64,000 bases of DNA from Thalassobacillus cyri (GTDB lineage Bacteria > Bacillota > Bacilli > Bacillales > Halobacillaceae). Shown here in pieces: positions 46,222 through 55,376 of the stretch. Made by a program: the position numbers and the translations under genes. The first letter of the stretch is position 1, and each line of letters starts with the position of its first letter. Location: NCBI RefSeq assembly GCF_900107755.1, contig NZ_FNQR01000014.1, positions 1 to 64,000 of the forward strand, in the 5' to 3' direction. Below the pieces are notes generated by a model. The model ran no database searches, had not been told where the DNA came from, and was given only the letters and a program-made list of their open reading frames with translations.

Positions 46222-46231
46222 TTAAGAAAAA

Positions 46232-46328
46232 CTATTGCTTTGAGGCCCATATCCTACTAAATACTTTCACAAGTCCCCACCCTAAAATTCCTCCTAAGAA
46301 TAAGGCCTCTGTTAAAGTTAAATGTTGA
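46232..46328 (-). pseudogene. C-terminal remnant of a small membrane protein
   Basis: An open stretch without start codon reads QHLTLTEALFLGGILGWGLV then KVFSRIWASKQ and a stop. It has the look of a final membrane helix plus a basic tail. A stop codon lies two codons before it. No parent gene can be named. Confidence 0.3.
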
Positions 46329-46336
46329 TATTAAGC

Positions 46337-46375
46337 AACCCCCTAGTTGCCATAAAAAACAACTAGGGGGTGTTT
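46337..46375. terminator. Hairpin, possible terminator
   Basis: AACCCCCTAGTTG and CAACTAGGGGGTGTT form a GC-rich stem with a 10-nt loop and a T-rich plus-strand tail. No gene end is obvious next to it. From here to the desaturase at 46822 I see another small hairpin (CGAAAGGGGTC / GACCCTTTTCG, about 46537-46565) but no gene I can support. Confidence 0.5.
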
Positions 46376-46821
46376 GTAATTGCTCCATTTTCCTCAGTTC
46401 AAGGCGTCGCGAAATTCTTCAACGTTCATATATTGAACGCTTGTGAGTTTCCCATCAACACTGTGTCCCCTTAAATTATGCAATCGAATAACCATGAAGG
46501 TGGAAATGAATCGGACAATAGAGCCGGACATAAGCCGAAAGGGGTCATCAAAAGACCCTTTTCGTTAACGTTTTCTTTATGGCCTCAGAGGGTAAAGTGC
46601 TATGAAATATCTGATAGATACCATAACACAAGTGATTCATCGATCCTCTTATGTCGGGGACGTTTGCGATTTTCACACAACTCCACTTACGCAACGAGAA
46701 AGTTCTCAAGATGAAAATTATGTCAATCGATTATATGAAGAAACAAGTTATACAAAATGCAAACATGGTTATCAATTGGCCGTTGCGCCGAGTCAGATGC
46801 ATCTTTAGAAGGGAGAAGGTT

Positions 46822-47874
46822 ATGAGCAAACAACAACAGGCAGAGCTGAAGAAAAGGGTGGCACCGTTTGCAAAGTCAGATACAAAAGTAGGGGTCACAC
46901 AGTTAATCAATAGTGTTTTACCGTTTTTCTTGTTTTGGTTCCTTGCATACCAAAGTTTATCGGTATCCATTTGGTTGACCCTTGCATTAGCAGTGATTGC
47001 CGCCGGTTTTGTCGTTCGCATCTTTATCATTTTCCATGACTGCACCCACGGGTCATTTTTCAAAAGCAGACAAGCGAATCGAGTGGTTGGTACGTTTACC
47101 GGCATTATCACCCATTTTGCTTTTGCAAAATGGAAACGCAGCCACATGATGCACCATGCGACAAGCGGCAATTTAGAAAAACGAGGCACCGGAGATATAT
47201 GGATGATGACGGTGGATGAATATATTCACGCTTCTTTTTGGAGCCGATTAACGTATAGGCTGTATCGTAACCCCATTGTATTGTTCGGATTAGGTCCATT
47301 TTTTCTTTTCCTTGTAGACAATCGGTTTAATAAAAAAGGGGCTAAACGAAAAGAGAGAATGAACACGTATTTCATCAACACTTCCATTGCAGTTATCTAC
47401 GCGCTGTTAATATGGATCATAGGTTGGCAGGCCTTTCTGATTGTACAGCTTCCCATTCTGTTCCTATCAGGAGCCATCGGCATTTGGTTGTTCTATGTCC
47501 AGCACCAGTTTGAAGATTCCTATTTTGAAAATGAAGAGGAATGGGATTTTGTCAAGGCCGCCGTCGATGGAAGTTCCTATTACAAGCTTCCGAAGGTCAT
47601 GCAATGGATTACCGGCAACATTGGTTTCCATCACGTGCATCATCTCAGTCCAAGGGTCCCTAATTACAACCTAGAAAAAACCCATAATAATGTAACGCCA
47701 CTTCAACAGGCGACAACCATCACATTGGCTTCCAGTCTGGAATCGTTTCGTTTCCGGGTGTATGATGAAGCCAACAAGAAATTTGTAAGCTTTAAAGAAA
47801 TGAAAAACATTTTACGGCAAAGAAAAATGAGAAGACAACGAAACCATCGAACCCCAAACTATCAGGGACGATAA
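46822..47874 (+). CDS. Membrane fatty-acid desaturase (Des-like)
   Basis: A 350-residue diiron acyl-lipid desaturase. Three His boxes are present: HDCTHGSF (about residue 70), HMMHHA (about 107) and HHVHHLSP (about 275). Helices flank them in the usual 2+2 pattern. Des of B. subtilis introduces a delta-5 double bond in phospholipid acyl chains during cold shock. GGGAGAAGGTT precedes the ATG. No desKR two-component genes lie next to it, so cold control cannot be judged here. The tail after about residue 325 is strongly basic. Confidence 0.9.
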   Translation: MSKQQQAELKKRVAPFAKSDTKVGVTQLINSVLPFFLFWFLAYQSLSVSIWLTLALAVIAAGFVVRIFIIFHDCTHGSFFKSRQANRVVGTFTGIITHFAFAKWKRSHMMHHATSGNLEKRGTGDIWMMTVDEYIHASFWSRLTYRLYRNPIVLFGLGPFFLFLVDNRFNKKGAKRKERMNTYFINTSIAVIYALLIWIIGWQAFLIVQLPILFLSGAIGIWLFYVQHQFEDSYFENEEEWDFVKAAVDGSSYYKLPKVMQWITGNIGFHHVHHLSPRVPNYNLEKTHNNVTPLQQATTITLASSLESFRFRVYDEANKKFVSFKEMKNILRQRKMRRQRNHRTPNYQGR

Positions 47875-47916
47875 AAATAAAAATGGGCGCATATTCCTAT
47901 TTAAGGATAGCGCCCT

Positions 47917-48108
47917 TTATCGGAAGAAAATGGCATATATTATAACAGCTAATATTAATACAAGAATAAGTATTCCAGTACCTTTCCATCCTAAACCACC
48001 GACCAAATCAGAAAGAATGCTCCCGTGTATACTACTGGAAGGATTGTTTAATTCTTTTTGCCTTAGCCCCTCTCTTCTTTCTTCAGGTGTTTCGTTATCT
48101 CTGCCCAT
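47917..48108 (-). CDS. DUF6366-type small membrane protein
   Basis: A 63-residue protein with a charged N-terminus (ETPEERREGLRQKELNN). GGLGWKGTGILILVLILAVI is a single C-terminal helix ending in Phe-Phe-Arg. That 'EERRE-LRQ-E' plus 'GGLGWKGTG' pattern is what I associate with DUF6366, whose function is unknown. AGGGGTGATAAA is the ribosome site. Convergent with the desaturase. Confidence 0.75.
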   Translation of the reverse strand: MGRDNETPEERREGLRQKELNNPSSSIHGSILSDLVGGLGWKGTGILILVLILAVIIYAIFFR

Positions 48109-48180
48109 TTTATCACCCCTAAAGATTTTATGTTTTATTCCGCAAAATGGTCCTATACAGAAGGACGCTTTATTCGATAA

Positions 48181-48222
48181 ACGCGCCCTTATCCGGAAGA
48201 CTTAAATCCAAGATACGAGGGA
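48181..48222. repeat. Short interspersed repeat, partial copy
   Basis: GCGCCCTTATCCGGAAGACT then TAAATCCAAGATAC matches the left arm of the short repeat; a degenerate partner (GGACGCTTTATTCGATAAAC) lies just before it. Confidence 0.6.
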
Positions 48223-48230
48223 ACCTTCAA

Positions 48231-48596
48231 CTATTTTTTACCTTTGTAGTTGATATATGTTTCATAAGAGAACTTAATAATGCAACTAAATAAAATAATA
48301 TAAGCGTAAGCATAAAACAATCCCTGCCCTATTTCATAGGTGGGGATTATTTTACGCTTACCTTTAGGAAGAAACTTAGTTCCAAAAATTTCGCTGCTTT
48401 TAATTGCCTCTTCGAGACTGGATGTGTCGATCCTTCCACCCCACATTACCTTTCGGTATTGATTGATTTTATTTAAAATCAATCGGTTTTGTGGTACTTT
48501 TGCAAGGTAAAACTTTATTTTCTCTATATCTTTCATATGAATAAGCCGATGAATATCTTTATGAAGACTACGGAGACTTTGAAATTGATCCCTCAA
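48231..48596 (-). CDS. Hypothetical protein, possibly N-terminally truncated
   Basis: A reading frame of up to 121 codons, rich in Lys, Ile and His at the N-terminus (SLHKDIHRLIHMKDIEKIKF). A predicted helix near the C-terminus is GLFYAYAYIILFSCIIKF. The only 5' start is a TTG without a ribosome site, and the natural-looking sequence KEASW continues upstream of it to a stop 12 codons away. It may be the remnant of a longer gene. I do not recognise a family. Confidence 0.45.
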   Translation of the reverse strand: MRDQFQSLRSLHKDIHRLIHMKDIEKIKFYLAKVPQNRLILNKINQYRKVMWGGRIDTSSLEEAIKSSEIFGTKFLPKGKRKIIPTYEIGQGLFYAYAYIILFSCIIKFSYETYINYKGKK

Positions 48597-48826
48597 CCAT
48601 GAAGCTTCTTTAATATGGTTATTTTATTGGATCCTGCCCTTTTTGTACCCTTAGCTATTAACCTTCCATTAGCTGATATAATGGAATACCTTAACTCTTT
48701 TTATCTCTACGGAAAAGTTTCAAAGGCTAAAAGTATTTGTTTCTAAATCAAAATTGCATACAACACTTTAAGTAAAACAAGGGTCGGCTAAACTTTTTTA
48801 CTCCCTATACGACTCTCGGGCTCTTT

Positions 48827-50251
48827 CTAAAGATCCTCTTTAATATACTTTTCAGTCTCTTCTAAGTCATCTTGATCAGAAACTTTTGCCATGGTTTTTT
48901 GAGCTAATTCATAGTATTTTGATTCATTGCAGGTGACGGTAGCAATGCACCATAAGTTATTGTAAAATTGTTTTCTATCGATACTATGCAAGTAATTCTG
49001 TTCGAAACCTCTTACTGTATAATCAACAAAATTCCAGACTGAATCGTAATCCCTCTCCTTAACCCCTTGTGCTATGGCATAAAGAACATGTAATAACTCT
49101 AAAGTAATGACTGTATTTTTCTCGGAATATTGACGGATGGCAGCAAAGCTTATATGTAGGTAATCGTCAAAATATAAACTCTTTAAAATAACCCGGAGTT
49201 TTTGTTGATTATCGACTAAAGAAGAAGTAAATTTTGTGTTATTGGATATATCAATAAGCAAATCACCAAGCAGGTAGATTGTATTCGAGGCCGTTTTCGG
49301 ATCATTATTACCTAATGCTCGAATGGCTATTTCTACAAATTTATTTATGCTATACTCAATATCTTGGAGCTCTGTTTGTTTCTTACCTACGTGAAACATA
49401 TTGGTATATTTTCCTTCATCGATTTCGTTATTGCCATTTCCCATTTTCCAATAGGTTAGTAATGGGGTGTAACCAAAAACAAAGTTATCTACTTTATACT
49501 CTAACTTAATGATAATGTCATCTTTTTCTGCTTCTCGAATCAAATCTATAAAGTTGATAGATTGGAGGTAGCCAGAGTTGGCAACTGCAATTTGATTACC
49601 TCTTGTCTTAGGCATTTGCTCATCAACGACGTTTTGATCATCTAATCGGTATGGAGCCAATTCATTTGTGAGGGATTGCTTTATTATGTTAATCGATTCA
49701 TTTTTCATATCAATGGTCATGTTAGTTATTTGTAGCCAATTTATTATATGGTTGATAAATAGTACAAATGATCCCAGTGATAATGCCGCCAAGAATGTAG
49801 CTGTTGTAGGGATGAAAAAGTAAAGAGCTTCCTTATTAAGGAAAAGCAAACAAATAAGCACGTATAAAAAGCTACCTATAAAGATACCTAAGGTGTTTTG
49901 CGTCTTCTTAGTCAACATAAAATTCCTTAAGATTCTGGGGGAGAATTGGCTGGAAAAAGTAGTTAACGCTGTTAATACCCCATAAAAGGTAAAAGCAGTC
50001 AGAGATAGTAGGCCAGCCGTTAAGGTACTTAGAATAATTCTTGTTAATGTATAATCAGGGTTGAACATAGACGGTACCAAGCTACCACTATTCATTCTTA
50101 AATCCGCCCAAGATGTAATAAAAAAAAGAATCATAGATAATAAAGTATAAATAACAGGGGTAACCCATAAGTTAGAATATTTTAAAAGCCATTTTTCCCT
50201 ATTTGACATATGTAAATAACTTTTTATGTTTTTGAGCATGTATAACTTCAT
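48827..50251 (-). CDS. DUF2254 family membrane protein
   Basis: A 474-residue protein. Four helices fill about residues 30-185 (VIYTLLSMILFFITSW, ILSTLTAGLLSLTAF, FIGSFLYVLICLLFL, ALSLGSFVLFINHII). A cytoplasmic region follows, with SGYLQSINFIDLIREAEKDD and FVFGYTPLLTYW. The order and the 'GYLQ-I-...L...A' block match DUF2254, whose role is unknown. AAAAGGAAGTGAATGC precedes the ATG. It stands alone in the accessory region, followed by about 230 bp of spacer. Confidence 0.8.
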   Translation of the reverse strand: MKLYMLKNIKSYLHMSNREKWLLKYSNLWVTPVIYTLLSMILFFITSWADLRMNSGSLVPSMFNPDYTLTRIILSTLTAGLLSLTAFTFYGVLTALTTFSSQFSPRILRNFMLTKKTQNTLGIFIGSFLYVLICLLFLNKEALYFFIPTTATFLAALSLGSFVLFINHIINWLQITNMTIDMKNESINIIKQSLTNELAPYRLDDQNVVDEQMPKTRGNQIAVANSGYLQSINFIDLIREAEKDDIIIKLEYKVDNFVFGYTPLLTYWKMGNGNNEIDEGKYTNMFHVGKKQTELQDIEYSINKFVEIAIRALGNNDPKTASNTIYLLGDLLIDISNNTKFTSSLVDNQQKLRVILKSLYFDDYLHISFAAIRQYSEKNTVITLELLHVLYAIAQGVKERDYDSVWNFVDYTVRGFEQNYLHSIDRKQFYNNLWCIATVTCNESKYYELAQKTMAKVSDQDDLEETEKYIKEDL

Positions 50252-50412
50252 GCATTCACTTCCTTTTCATATTTACATTTCATTTATAGAAGCCTTCACT
50301 TGCTTAAGTATTTAGAAAAAATGAAATTCACTTCAGGAACACCACTTCCCCTAACAGAAATGGCGACTACTCTTACTGAATAATCGCCCCCCCGTTTGTT
50401 GAATAAGATTGT

Positions 50413-50899
50413 TCAGTTGGTAATCAGTTCTTTAAACTCATAGTTAGTTAATTTAGCATTTTCAATTACACAGAAATGATTATATTTTTTTTCCTCATTC
50501 AAAATATCTGGTAAGAAGTGAGGTATCATTTCTCCTACTCCAAAGTTTTTGTCTTCTAATATCCACTGAATCTTTTTCCAATCAAGAATACCTTCATCGA
50601 CTTTTTTAGGGGTTTTATAATCATAACTTTCCTCAATGTCAACTAAATAAACGTACATTCCACCAGTAACAGAGGCGTTATCTACTCCCCAAGTAATTAC
50701 TCCTTTATCAATGATGGTGTATACACTGATGTCAATATTTGTCTCTTCTTTTACTTCACGAATTACACATTCTAAAGGCGTTTCATTATCTTCCATCTTG
50801 CCAAACACCATTCCATAGACCTTGTGTTTGTTTTTCTTCTCTATTTAACATAAGTAATTCATCATTCCTACGAATAAAGCACAATGTTTGTTTATACAC
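50413..50899 (-). pseudogene. NUDIX hydrolase with a frameshift at the NUDIX box
   Basis: The 5' part begins at a GTG (50897-50899) behind GGAGGATAAAA. It reads VYKQTLCFIRRNDELLMLNR then KQTQGLWNGV. The 3' part, in another frame, continues GKMEDNETPLECVIREVKEE, the NUDIX box. The break is at a TTT run (50803-50805) where one extra T shifts the frame. Joined, they would give about 162 residues with a normal 'LWN-G-GGK' entry to the box. As it stands the only product is a short peptide, unless the 3' frame starts internally. Confidence 0.75.
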
Positions 50900-50967
50900 T
50901 TTTATCCTCCTATTTTTTACTAAACTGCTCCCTTACTTTAATATGAAAAGGCTGCCTTATTGAAGAA

Positions 50968-51005
50968 AAGCCCCCATTTCTTGAAGACTTGTATTCAAGA
51001 TAGTA
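50968..51005. repeat. Short interspersed repeat, partial copy
   Basis: GCCCCCATTTCTTGAAGACT then TGTATTCAAGATA matches the left arm of the short repeat. It lies between the NUDIX and nucleotidyltransferase genes. Confidence 0.6.
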
Positions 51006-51047
51006 TCTACTTGCATAACTTCTACTACATTTAGCTGATTATTAACT

Positions 51048-51815
51048 TCAGTCAGAAAATGTTTCCATCATTAATTTTAGAAAAGGAATGGTTTGATTAT
51101 CTTTTTCAAACTGTTGCTGTATCCAGTTAATTTCTAACTTTAAGAGAGACGATATTTTCTTAACTGCAATTTTATGATGAGAAGGAGTGGTGTATTCATA
51201 AATCTCTTGAATTTTATTTTGCTTTTCCAGTGGTAAGTGTGTATGTATTGTTTTTAACCCCAGCTGAGATCGATCTTTAGCATATCCATATAGTATGATA
51301 CTAGCTAAACTCCTCATTACATGCCGCAGCGTCTCAGGAGCCCATGTAGGATTTCCTCGTTCCATTGCTTTTTTATATTGAAACAGGAACCAAGCTACGT
51401 CTATTACATGATCCTTAAATTCATCTTCGGAAAGTGTAAGTTTTTGGTTGGACTTATAGGAGTTCATTAGATTATTAGGATCGTAAAGGACGGTAAAATA
51501 ATCATTATTTTGAAATGTCTTTTCTGTTACGGTAAATTGGTCTACATGAAGCCAATCCTCATATATAGCTATCACTTGTGGTGCTATAATGAAAATCTCA
51601 TCATAGAAGACTATTTCTTTGTATGCTTTAAGGTGACTCAATCGACGAGATAGAAATGGTTCTACCTCTTCTTCATCTATTAGACAATATATATCTATAT
51701 CTGAATATTGGTCATGTTCATTTCTGCCCATAGAGCCTTTTAAAAATATGCTTCGAACACTATGGTCTTCTTTTAAGCTATCTACTAACTTTTTAACAGC
51801 TTTTTCTTGACGCAT
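51048..51815 (-). CDS. Nucleotidyltransferase-domain protein (aminoglycoside adenylyltransferase-like fold)
   Basis: A 255-residue protein. The Pol-beta-type nucleotidyltransferase motif is GSMGRNEHDQYSDIDIYCL (about residues 27-45), G-S-x(9-12)-D-x-D, with a third acidic residue probably in DQFTV. A helical C-terminal half (HVIDVAWFLFQYKKAMERGN) resembles KNTase/AadK-type C-terminal domains. The start is MRQEKA after GAGGTGATAATC. The substrate is unknown; antibiotic modification is possible but many such orphans are not resistance genes. Confidence 0.75.
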   Translation of the reverse strand: MRQEKAVKKLVDSLKEDHSVRSIFLKGSMGRNEHDQYSDIDIYCLIDEEEVEPFLSRRLSHLKAYKEIVFYDEIFIIAPQVIAIYEDWLHVDQFTVTEKTFQNNDYFTVLYDPNNLMNSYKSNQKLTLSEDEFKDHVIDVAWFLFQYKKAMERGNPTWAPETLRHVMRSLASIILYGYAKDRSQLGLKTIHTHLPLEKQNKIQEIYEYTTPSHHKIAVKKISSLLKLEINWIQQQFEKDNQTIPFLKLMMETFSD

Positions 51816-52044
51816 GATTATCACCTCAAAATTTAATAAAGATAAATATTACGCCATCATACCGTTTATTTACATAATTTTCATTTTTTTAAAATTGAAC
51901 TATTTCTTCTATCTAAACCTTCCACAATATTCTCAGTCAATAAAAAAGGCAATTACTCGTATTGAATAATCGCCCCCTCGTATATTATTATTAACCAGAT
52001 TACTTCTGGTTTTAAATCCATCATACCTTTATTCGAAGGTATAA

Positions 52045-52243
52045 TGGGGTTAAATCAGATTGAGGTTGTCGCTCTGCCCCCTTGAAGCATTGTCTTCGCG
52101 CTATAGACTGACACCTCTTTCTTTATAGAACTATTCGTATGAGCTGGATGGTACATCGTTGCCGTATATCGAACGAGGTTGAATATCTATAAAGTTAAGA
52201 GGCTTCCTTGCATCTGATTAATATTATGTGGGTGGTATCGTTT
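52045..52243 (+). ncRNA. IS110-family left end, candidate bridge RNA (element 1)
   Basis: About 200 bp with no ORF precede the transposase start. It contains GC-rich blocks able to fold (GTCGCTCTGCCCCCTTGAAG, CTTCGCGCTATAGACTG). IS110-group elements encode a bridge RNA from the non-coding end upstream of the transposase. This assignment is by position and by the family rule; I cannot define the RNA ends or its loops. The upstream gap from 51816 also holds a degenerate repeat segment (TATTGAATAATCGCCCCCTC near 51960). Confidence 0.45.
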
Positions 52244-53442
52244 ATGATTTATCTTGGCATTGATATTGGAAAACGTCATCATGAAGCTGGATTAATCAAT
52301 GAAAGTGGGAACCCTATTGGAAAAACCATTCGTTTTGCTAATTCCAAAAAGGGGAGTGAAAAGCTTCTTACATTAATCAACACCAGGTGACACCTGAAGA
52401 TTGTGCTTATGGGATGGAAGCCACCGGTCACTATTGGTTATCTCTCTTTTCTTTCCTTCATCAACTTGGATACAAAGTGACGTCTTTCAATCCTATGCAA
52501 TCAGATGCACTCCGTAATTTTTATATTCGCAAAACCAAAACAGATATTAAAGATGCGTACTTAATTGCTCAAGTGATTCGCATTGACTCTCCAGAAGCGA
52601 CTCCATTCGTTCAAGAAGACCTTCTTCAACTCAGACACCTTGAGAGGCTGCGTTATGCATTGGTAGACCAAAGCTCAGACGTTAAGCGTAAAATCATTGC
52701 TTTACTAGATCAGGTCTTCCCTGAATATGAACAAGTGTTTTCTGTTGTTTTCGGACTATCTTCCACAGAAATTCTTTTAAACTATACCCTACCCGAAGAC
52801 CTTTTAGAGATTGATACAGACAAACTGGCCGATGTACTGTACCGTGTCAGTAAGGGACGGTACGGGGTTACAAGAGCTCGTTGGAAAGCTGAACAATTGA
52901 AAGAAAGCGCCCAAAATACCTTTGGTATTTCAATAGGTGCAGATGCATTTAAAATGCAGATCCATCTTCTCCTGGAACAAATAGCTCTATTTGAAAAACA
53001 ATTGGCTCAAATAGAAAAAGAATTAAGGGAGCTCTCGGACCGTCAACATCATTATTTAACAACCATAACAGGCGTAAATGATGTCACAGCGGCAGTCATT
53101 TTAGGTGAAGTTGGTTCCATTGATCGCTTCGAACATCCAAAACAATTAGTTGCCTTTGCAGGCCTGGATGCTTCCGTGCACCAATCCGGTGAATTTAATG
53201 GATCTAAAACGAAGCTTTCCAAAAGAGGTTCCCCTTATCTTAGACGTGCGATATGGCAAGCAGCATTCGTGGCCAGCTTTAATGATCCTGCCCTATCCCT
53301 TTATTATCAAAAGTTACGAGAACGTGGAAAAGCTCACGGTACTGCCGTAGGGGCTGTAGCTCGTAAATTAACACACATTATATTTGCAATTTTGAGAGAT
53401 CAAAAACCCTATGTCCCTCGCCCTCAAACCAATGATAATTAA
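52244..53442 (+). pseudogene. IS110-family transposase split by a frameshift
   Basis: The N-terminal part (MIYLGIDIGKRHHEAGLINE...) carries the first Asp of the RuvC-like DEDD site. It stops at TGA 52388-52390. The rest, one frame over, reads TPEDCAYGMEATGHYWLSL (Glu), KTKTDIKDAYLIAQ (two Asp) and the C-terminal Tnp20 domain with TITGVNDVTAAVILGEVGS and KLSKRGSPYLRRAIW. The shift lies near ACATTAATCAACACCAGG (about 52371-52388). All catalytic blocks survive, so the break looks recent. Programmed frameshifting is not known for this family. Confidence 0.88.
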
Positions 53443-53556
53443 CTACTGTTTTTTTGCAGTTTTAATAATCACAAGAGTGAGGTTTATTTGGTATGCCAAA
53501 TTTTATTTGAGTAAATGTAAAAGAATTATCTATTTGGTTACTTGACATTTTATAGC

Positions 53557-53630
53557 TGGTCTATTATGGAAGACTTGATATCGAGATATTGAAGCAGATC
53601 TTTAACTAACGCACCCTTCGTATTATAAGA
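53557..53630. repeat. Short interspersed palindromic repeat (full copy)
   Basis: Left arm TATTATGGAAGACTTGATAT continues into CGAGATATTGAAGC, and the right arm is AGATCTTTAACTAACGCACC. The arms are imperfect inverted repeats (AGTTAAAGATCT against ATGGAAGACTT) around a TCGAGATATT centre. The same layout recurs at 59700, 61009, 62041 and 63840. Confidence 0.7.
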
Positions 53631-53659
53631 TTAACCAGTTTATCTGGTTGACCTATTTT

Positions 53660-53862
53660 TTATAGGTTATTCTTAAAGTAGCCGGGTAGGACGTTCGCCC
53701 CCGTGGGACTCTGATCCCGTCCGCAATACTGTCCACCCCCTACTTGTAGAAACATGATTGAGGCTGGTTGGGACCTGGATCTCGTATAACAAGCGAAGCT
53801 ATGACACTACAAGATAGGTTAGGGGCTGCCGGCGAATCTAACAAAAGGAGACGTGATAAAAC
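53660..53862 (+). ncRNA. IS110-family left end, candidate bridge RNA (element 2)
   Basis: Two hundred bases without an ORF precede the transposase. They are much more GC-rich than the surroundings and contain paired blocks: GACGTTCGCCCCCGTGGGAC with GATCCCGTCC, and GGTTGGGACCTGGATCTCGT, AGGGGCTGCCGGCGAAT. The arrangement is that expected of an IS110 left-end bridge RNA with two internal loops. Two small hairpins just outside (AACCAGTTTATCTGGTT and ACCTATTTTTTATAGGT, 53632-53668) may mark the element edge. Confidence 0.55.
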
Positions 53863-54384
53863 ATGGATCCAGTCATTGGCCTGGATATTGCGAAGGGAAA
53901 AAGCCAAGTACAAGCCTTTTTACAGAAAAAAGATCCTTACAAGAAGAGCTTTGTGTTCGAGCATAACATTTTAGGGTTACATGATTTTTACCGGTTTTGG
54001 TTAGAGGTGGAAGAAATCACCGGGCGACCTCCGGTCGTCATTTTTGAATCTACGGGCCATTATCATGAACCCGTTTTACAGTTCTTAGAGGACTACAAAA
54101 TCATCTATTATTTGGTGAATCCAATTCTTTCCCATGAAGCTAAAAAAATGAGCTTAAGGAAAGTAAAGACCGACGCCATAGATGCCTTTCGTTTAGGGGA
54201 ACTGTATTATCTATATGATGACCTTCAACCTTTCAAAAAGAAAGCCGTCAAAATTATGAACTTAAGGAATCTAACCCGCCAACATGACGCGCTAACAGGA
54301 ACTTATGTACAAATTAAACTTCAGTTCCAAACCGTATTGGATCAAGTGTTTCCTGAATATAAAACCGTCTTTGGAGCTCTTTAA
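53863..54384 (+). pseudogene. IS110-family transposase, truncated after the DEDD domain
   Basis: The 173 codons cover MDPVIGLDIAKGKSQVQAFL (Asp), VIFESTGHYHEPV (Glu) and KVKTDAIDAFRLGELYY (Asp pair). The frame then runs to VFPEYKTVFGAL and ends at TAA. The C-terminal Tnp20 domain with its catalytic Ser is absent. AAAAGGAGACGTGATAAAAC precedes the ATG. Sequence downstream (GTATCCACACCCCC...) belongs to another gene, so the element lost its right part. Confidence 0.88.
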
Positions 54385-54489
54385 AAGTATCCACACCCCC
54401 ACACCTTCTATAGTCATAGGGTTTAATACTACAAGAACTATCGTACAAGCAGAAAAATATACAAGAAAAATTATTAATCCTTTACCCAA
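54384..54489 (-). pseudogene. N-terminal remnant of a membrane protein cut by the IS110 copy
   Basis: From a TTG start behind AAGGTGAGAA the minus strand reads GKGLIIFLVYFSACTIVLVV then LNPMTIEGVGVWI, a signal or first helix. It then runs into the complement of the transposase end near 54380-54390. The rest of the gene is missing. The parent cannot be identified. Confidence 0.4.
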
Positions 54490-54647
54490 ATTCTCACCTT
54501 ATTCTTAATAAATTTCAAATTTCCATTCCTTGGACTTTCGCAAAAGCAGAGTGAATAACTATACCTATTTAGTATTCTATAAACAGCATAATTTTTAGAG
54601 AGGGATCATCTCTATTCCTTTCCTTTTACTTATACGGTAGAGACAGT

Positions 54648-54914
54648 CTACTTGGCCAATAGGTGTTTGTATACGGAATCCACCAGTTGGTCCCCTTTGG
54701 CCACACATTCGGCAATAGTCATAAAAAGCGTATCCTGATCCATTTCCAACAAGATCGCAAGAACCTCATATAAATCGATACCGTCTTCATCTGTAAGAAA
54801 TGTTGAAATGAAATCGGTAACCCCTAACTCCAGTTCTCCGACTTTGTTCAGTGAAACATGCTGCTTCAATATAATGCTTAATAATTGCTTGGATGCCTCT
54901 TCAATCCTATCCAT
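54648..54914 (-). CDS. Small hypothetical protein
   Basis: An 88-residue, acidic, all-helical protein (MDRIEEASKQLLSIILKQHV, ELGVTDFISTFLTDEDGIDL, LAILLEMDQDTLFMTIAE). No cysteines except one and no membrane helix. AAAAGAGGATGGATGA precedes the ATG. I do not recognise the family. It stands alone, with about 460 bp of spacer upstream (54915-55376) that holds only a hairpin and A/T-rich sequence. Confidence 0.6.
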   Translation of the reverse strand: MDRIEEASKQLLSIILKQHVSLNKVGELELGVTDFISTFLTDEDGIDLYEVLAILLEMDQDTLFMTIAECVAKGDQLVDSVYKHLLAK

Positions 54915-55207
54915 TCATCCATCCTCTTTTCCTGTTAAGTTGTTCCTCCCTTATAATACCCTTAAAATGACCTTATACCTATATGCGAATGTGTCTGTTA
55001 TGTGTATTTTGAACTAACAAAAATATAAAACCACACGATTACGTCTGTGTATCAGTCAGTAATACCGGATGATTGTTAAAAATGAAAATCCCTTATGAAG
55101 ATTTGTTTGCAGTTAAATAACAAAAAGGGTTTACCCTATCACTTATGATACAATGCTGAGTATACATAGATAAAACCAGTTTATCTATGTTTCTCCCTCT
55201 CAATTTC

Positions 55208-55252
55208 AACAAGCCAAATGCCTACCTTTTATAGGTGGGCATTTGGCTTGTT
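55208..55252. terminator. Strong hairpin terminator
   Basis: AACAAGCCAAATGCCTACC and GGTGGGCATTTGGCTTGTT pair over about 19 bp with one mismatch and a 7-nt loop. It lies downstream of the 64-residue minus-strand gene and could also end a short plus-strand transcript. Confidence 0.75.
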
Positions 55253-55376
55253 TGGAACCTACTAAATTAAAGGTAAGCAAGCCTATCCAAATTACCCCAA
55301 TTACCTGGATATTTCCTCCAAATTAAAGAATTCTAATACCTGTATCTCAAGCTCAGCACTGAACTGCTTGGTATAA

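Noticed and set aside
46394-46496. Apparent 33-codon minus-strand ORF before the desaturase
   Set aside because: On careful joining of the sequence the frame breaks in the middle; it is not continuous.
46602-46808. 68-codon plus-strand frame upstream of the desaturase
   Set aside because: Poor ribosome site, biased composition and no family; more likely the desaturase leader.
54305-54508. 67-codon plus-strand frame over the end of the truncated transposase
   Set aside because: Out of frame with the transposase and antisense to a better-supported gene remnant.
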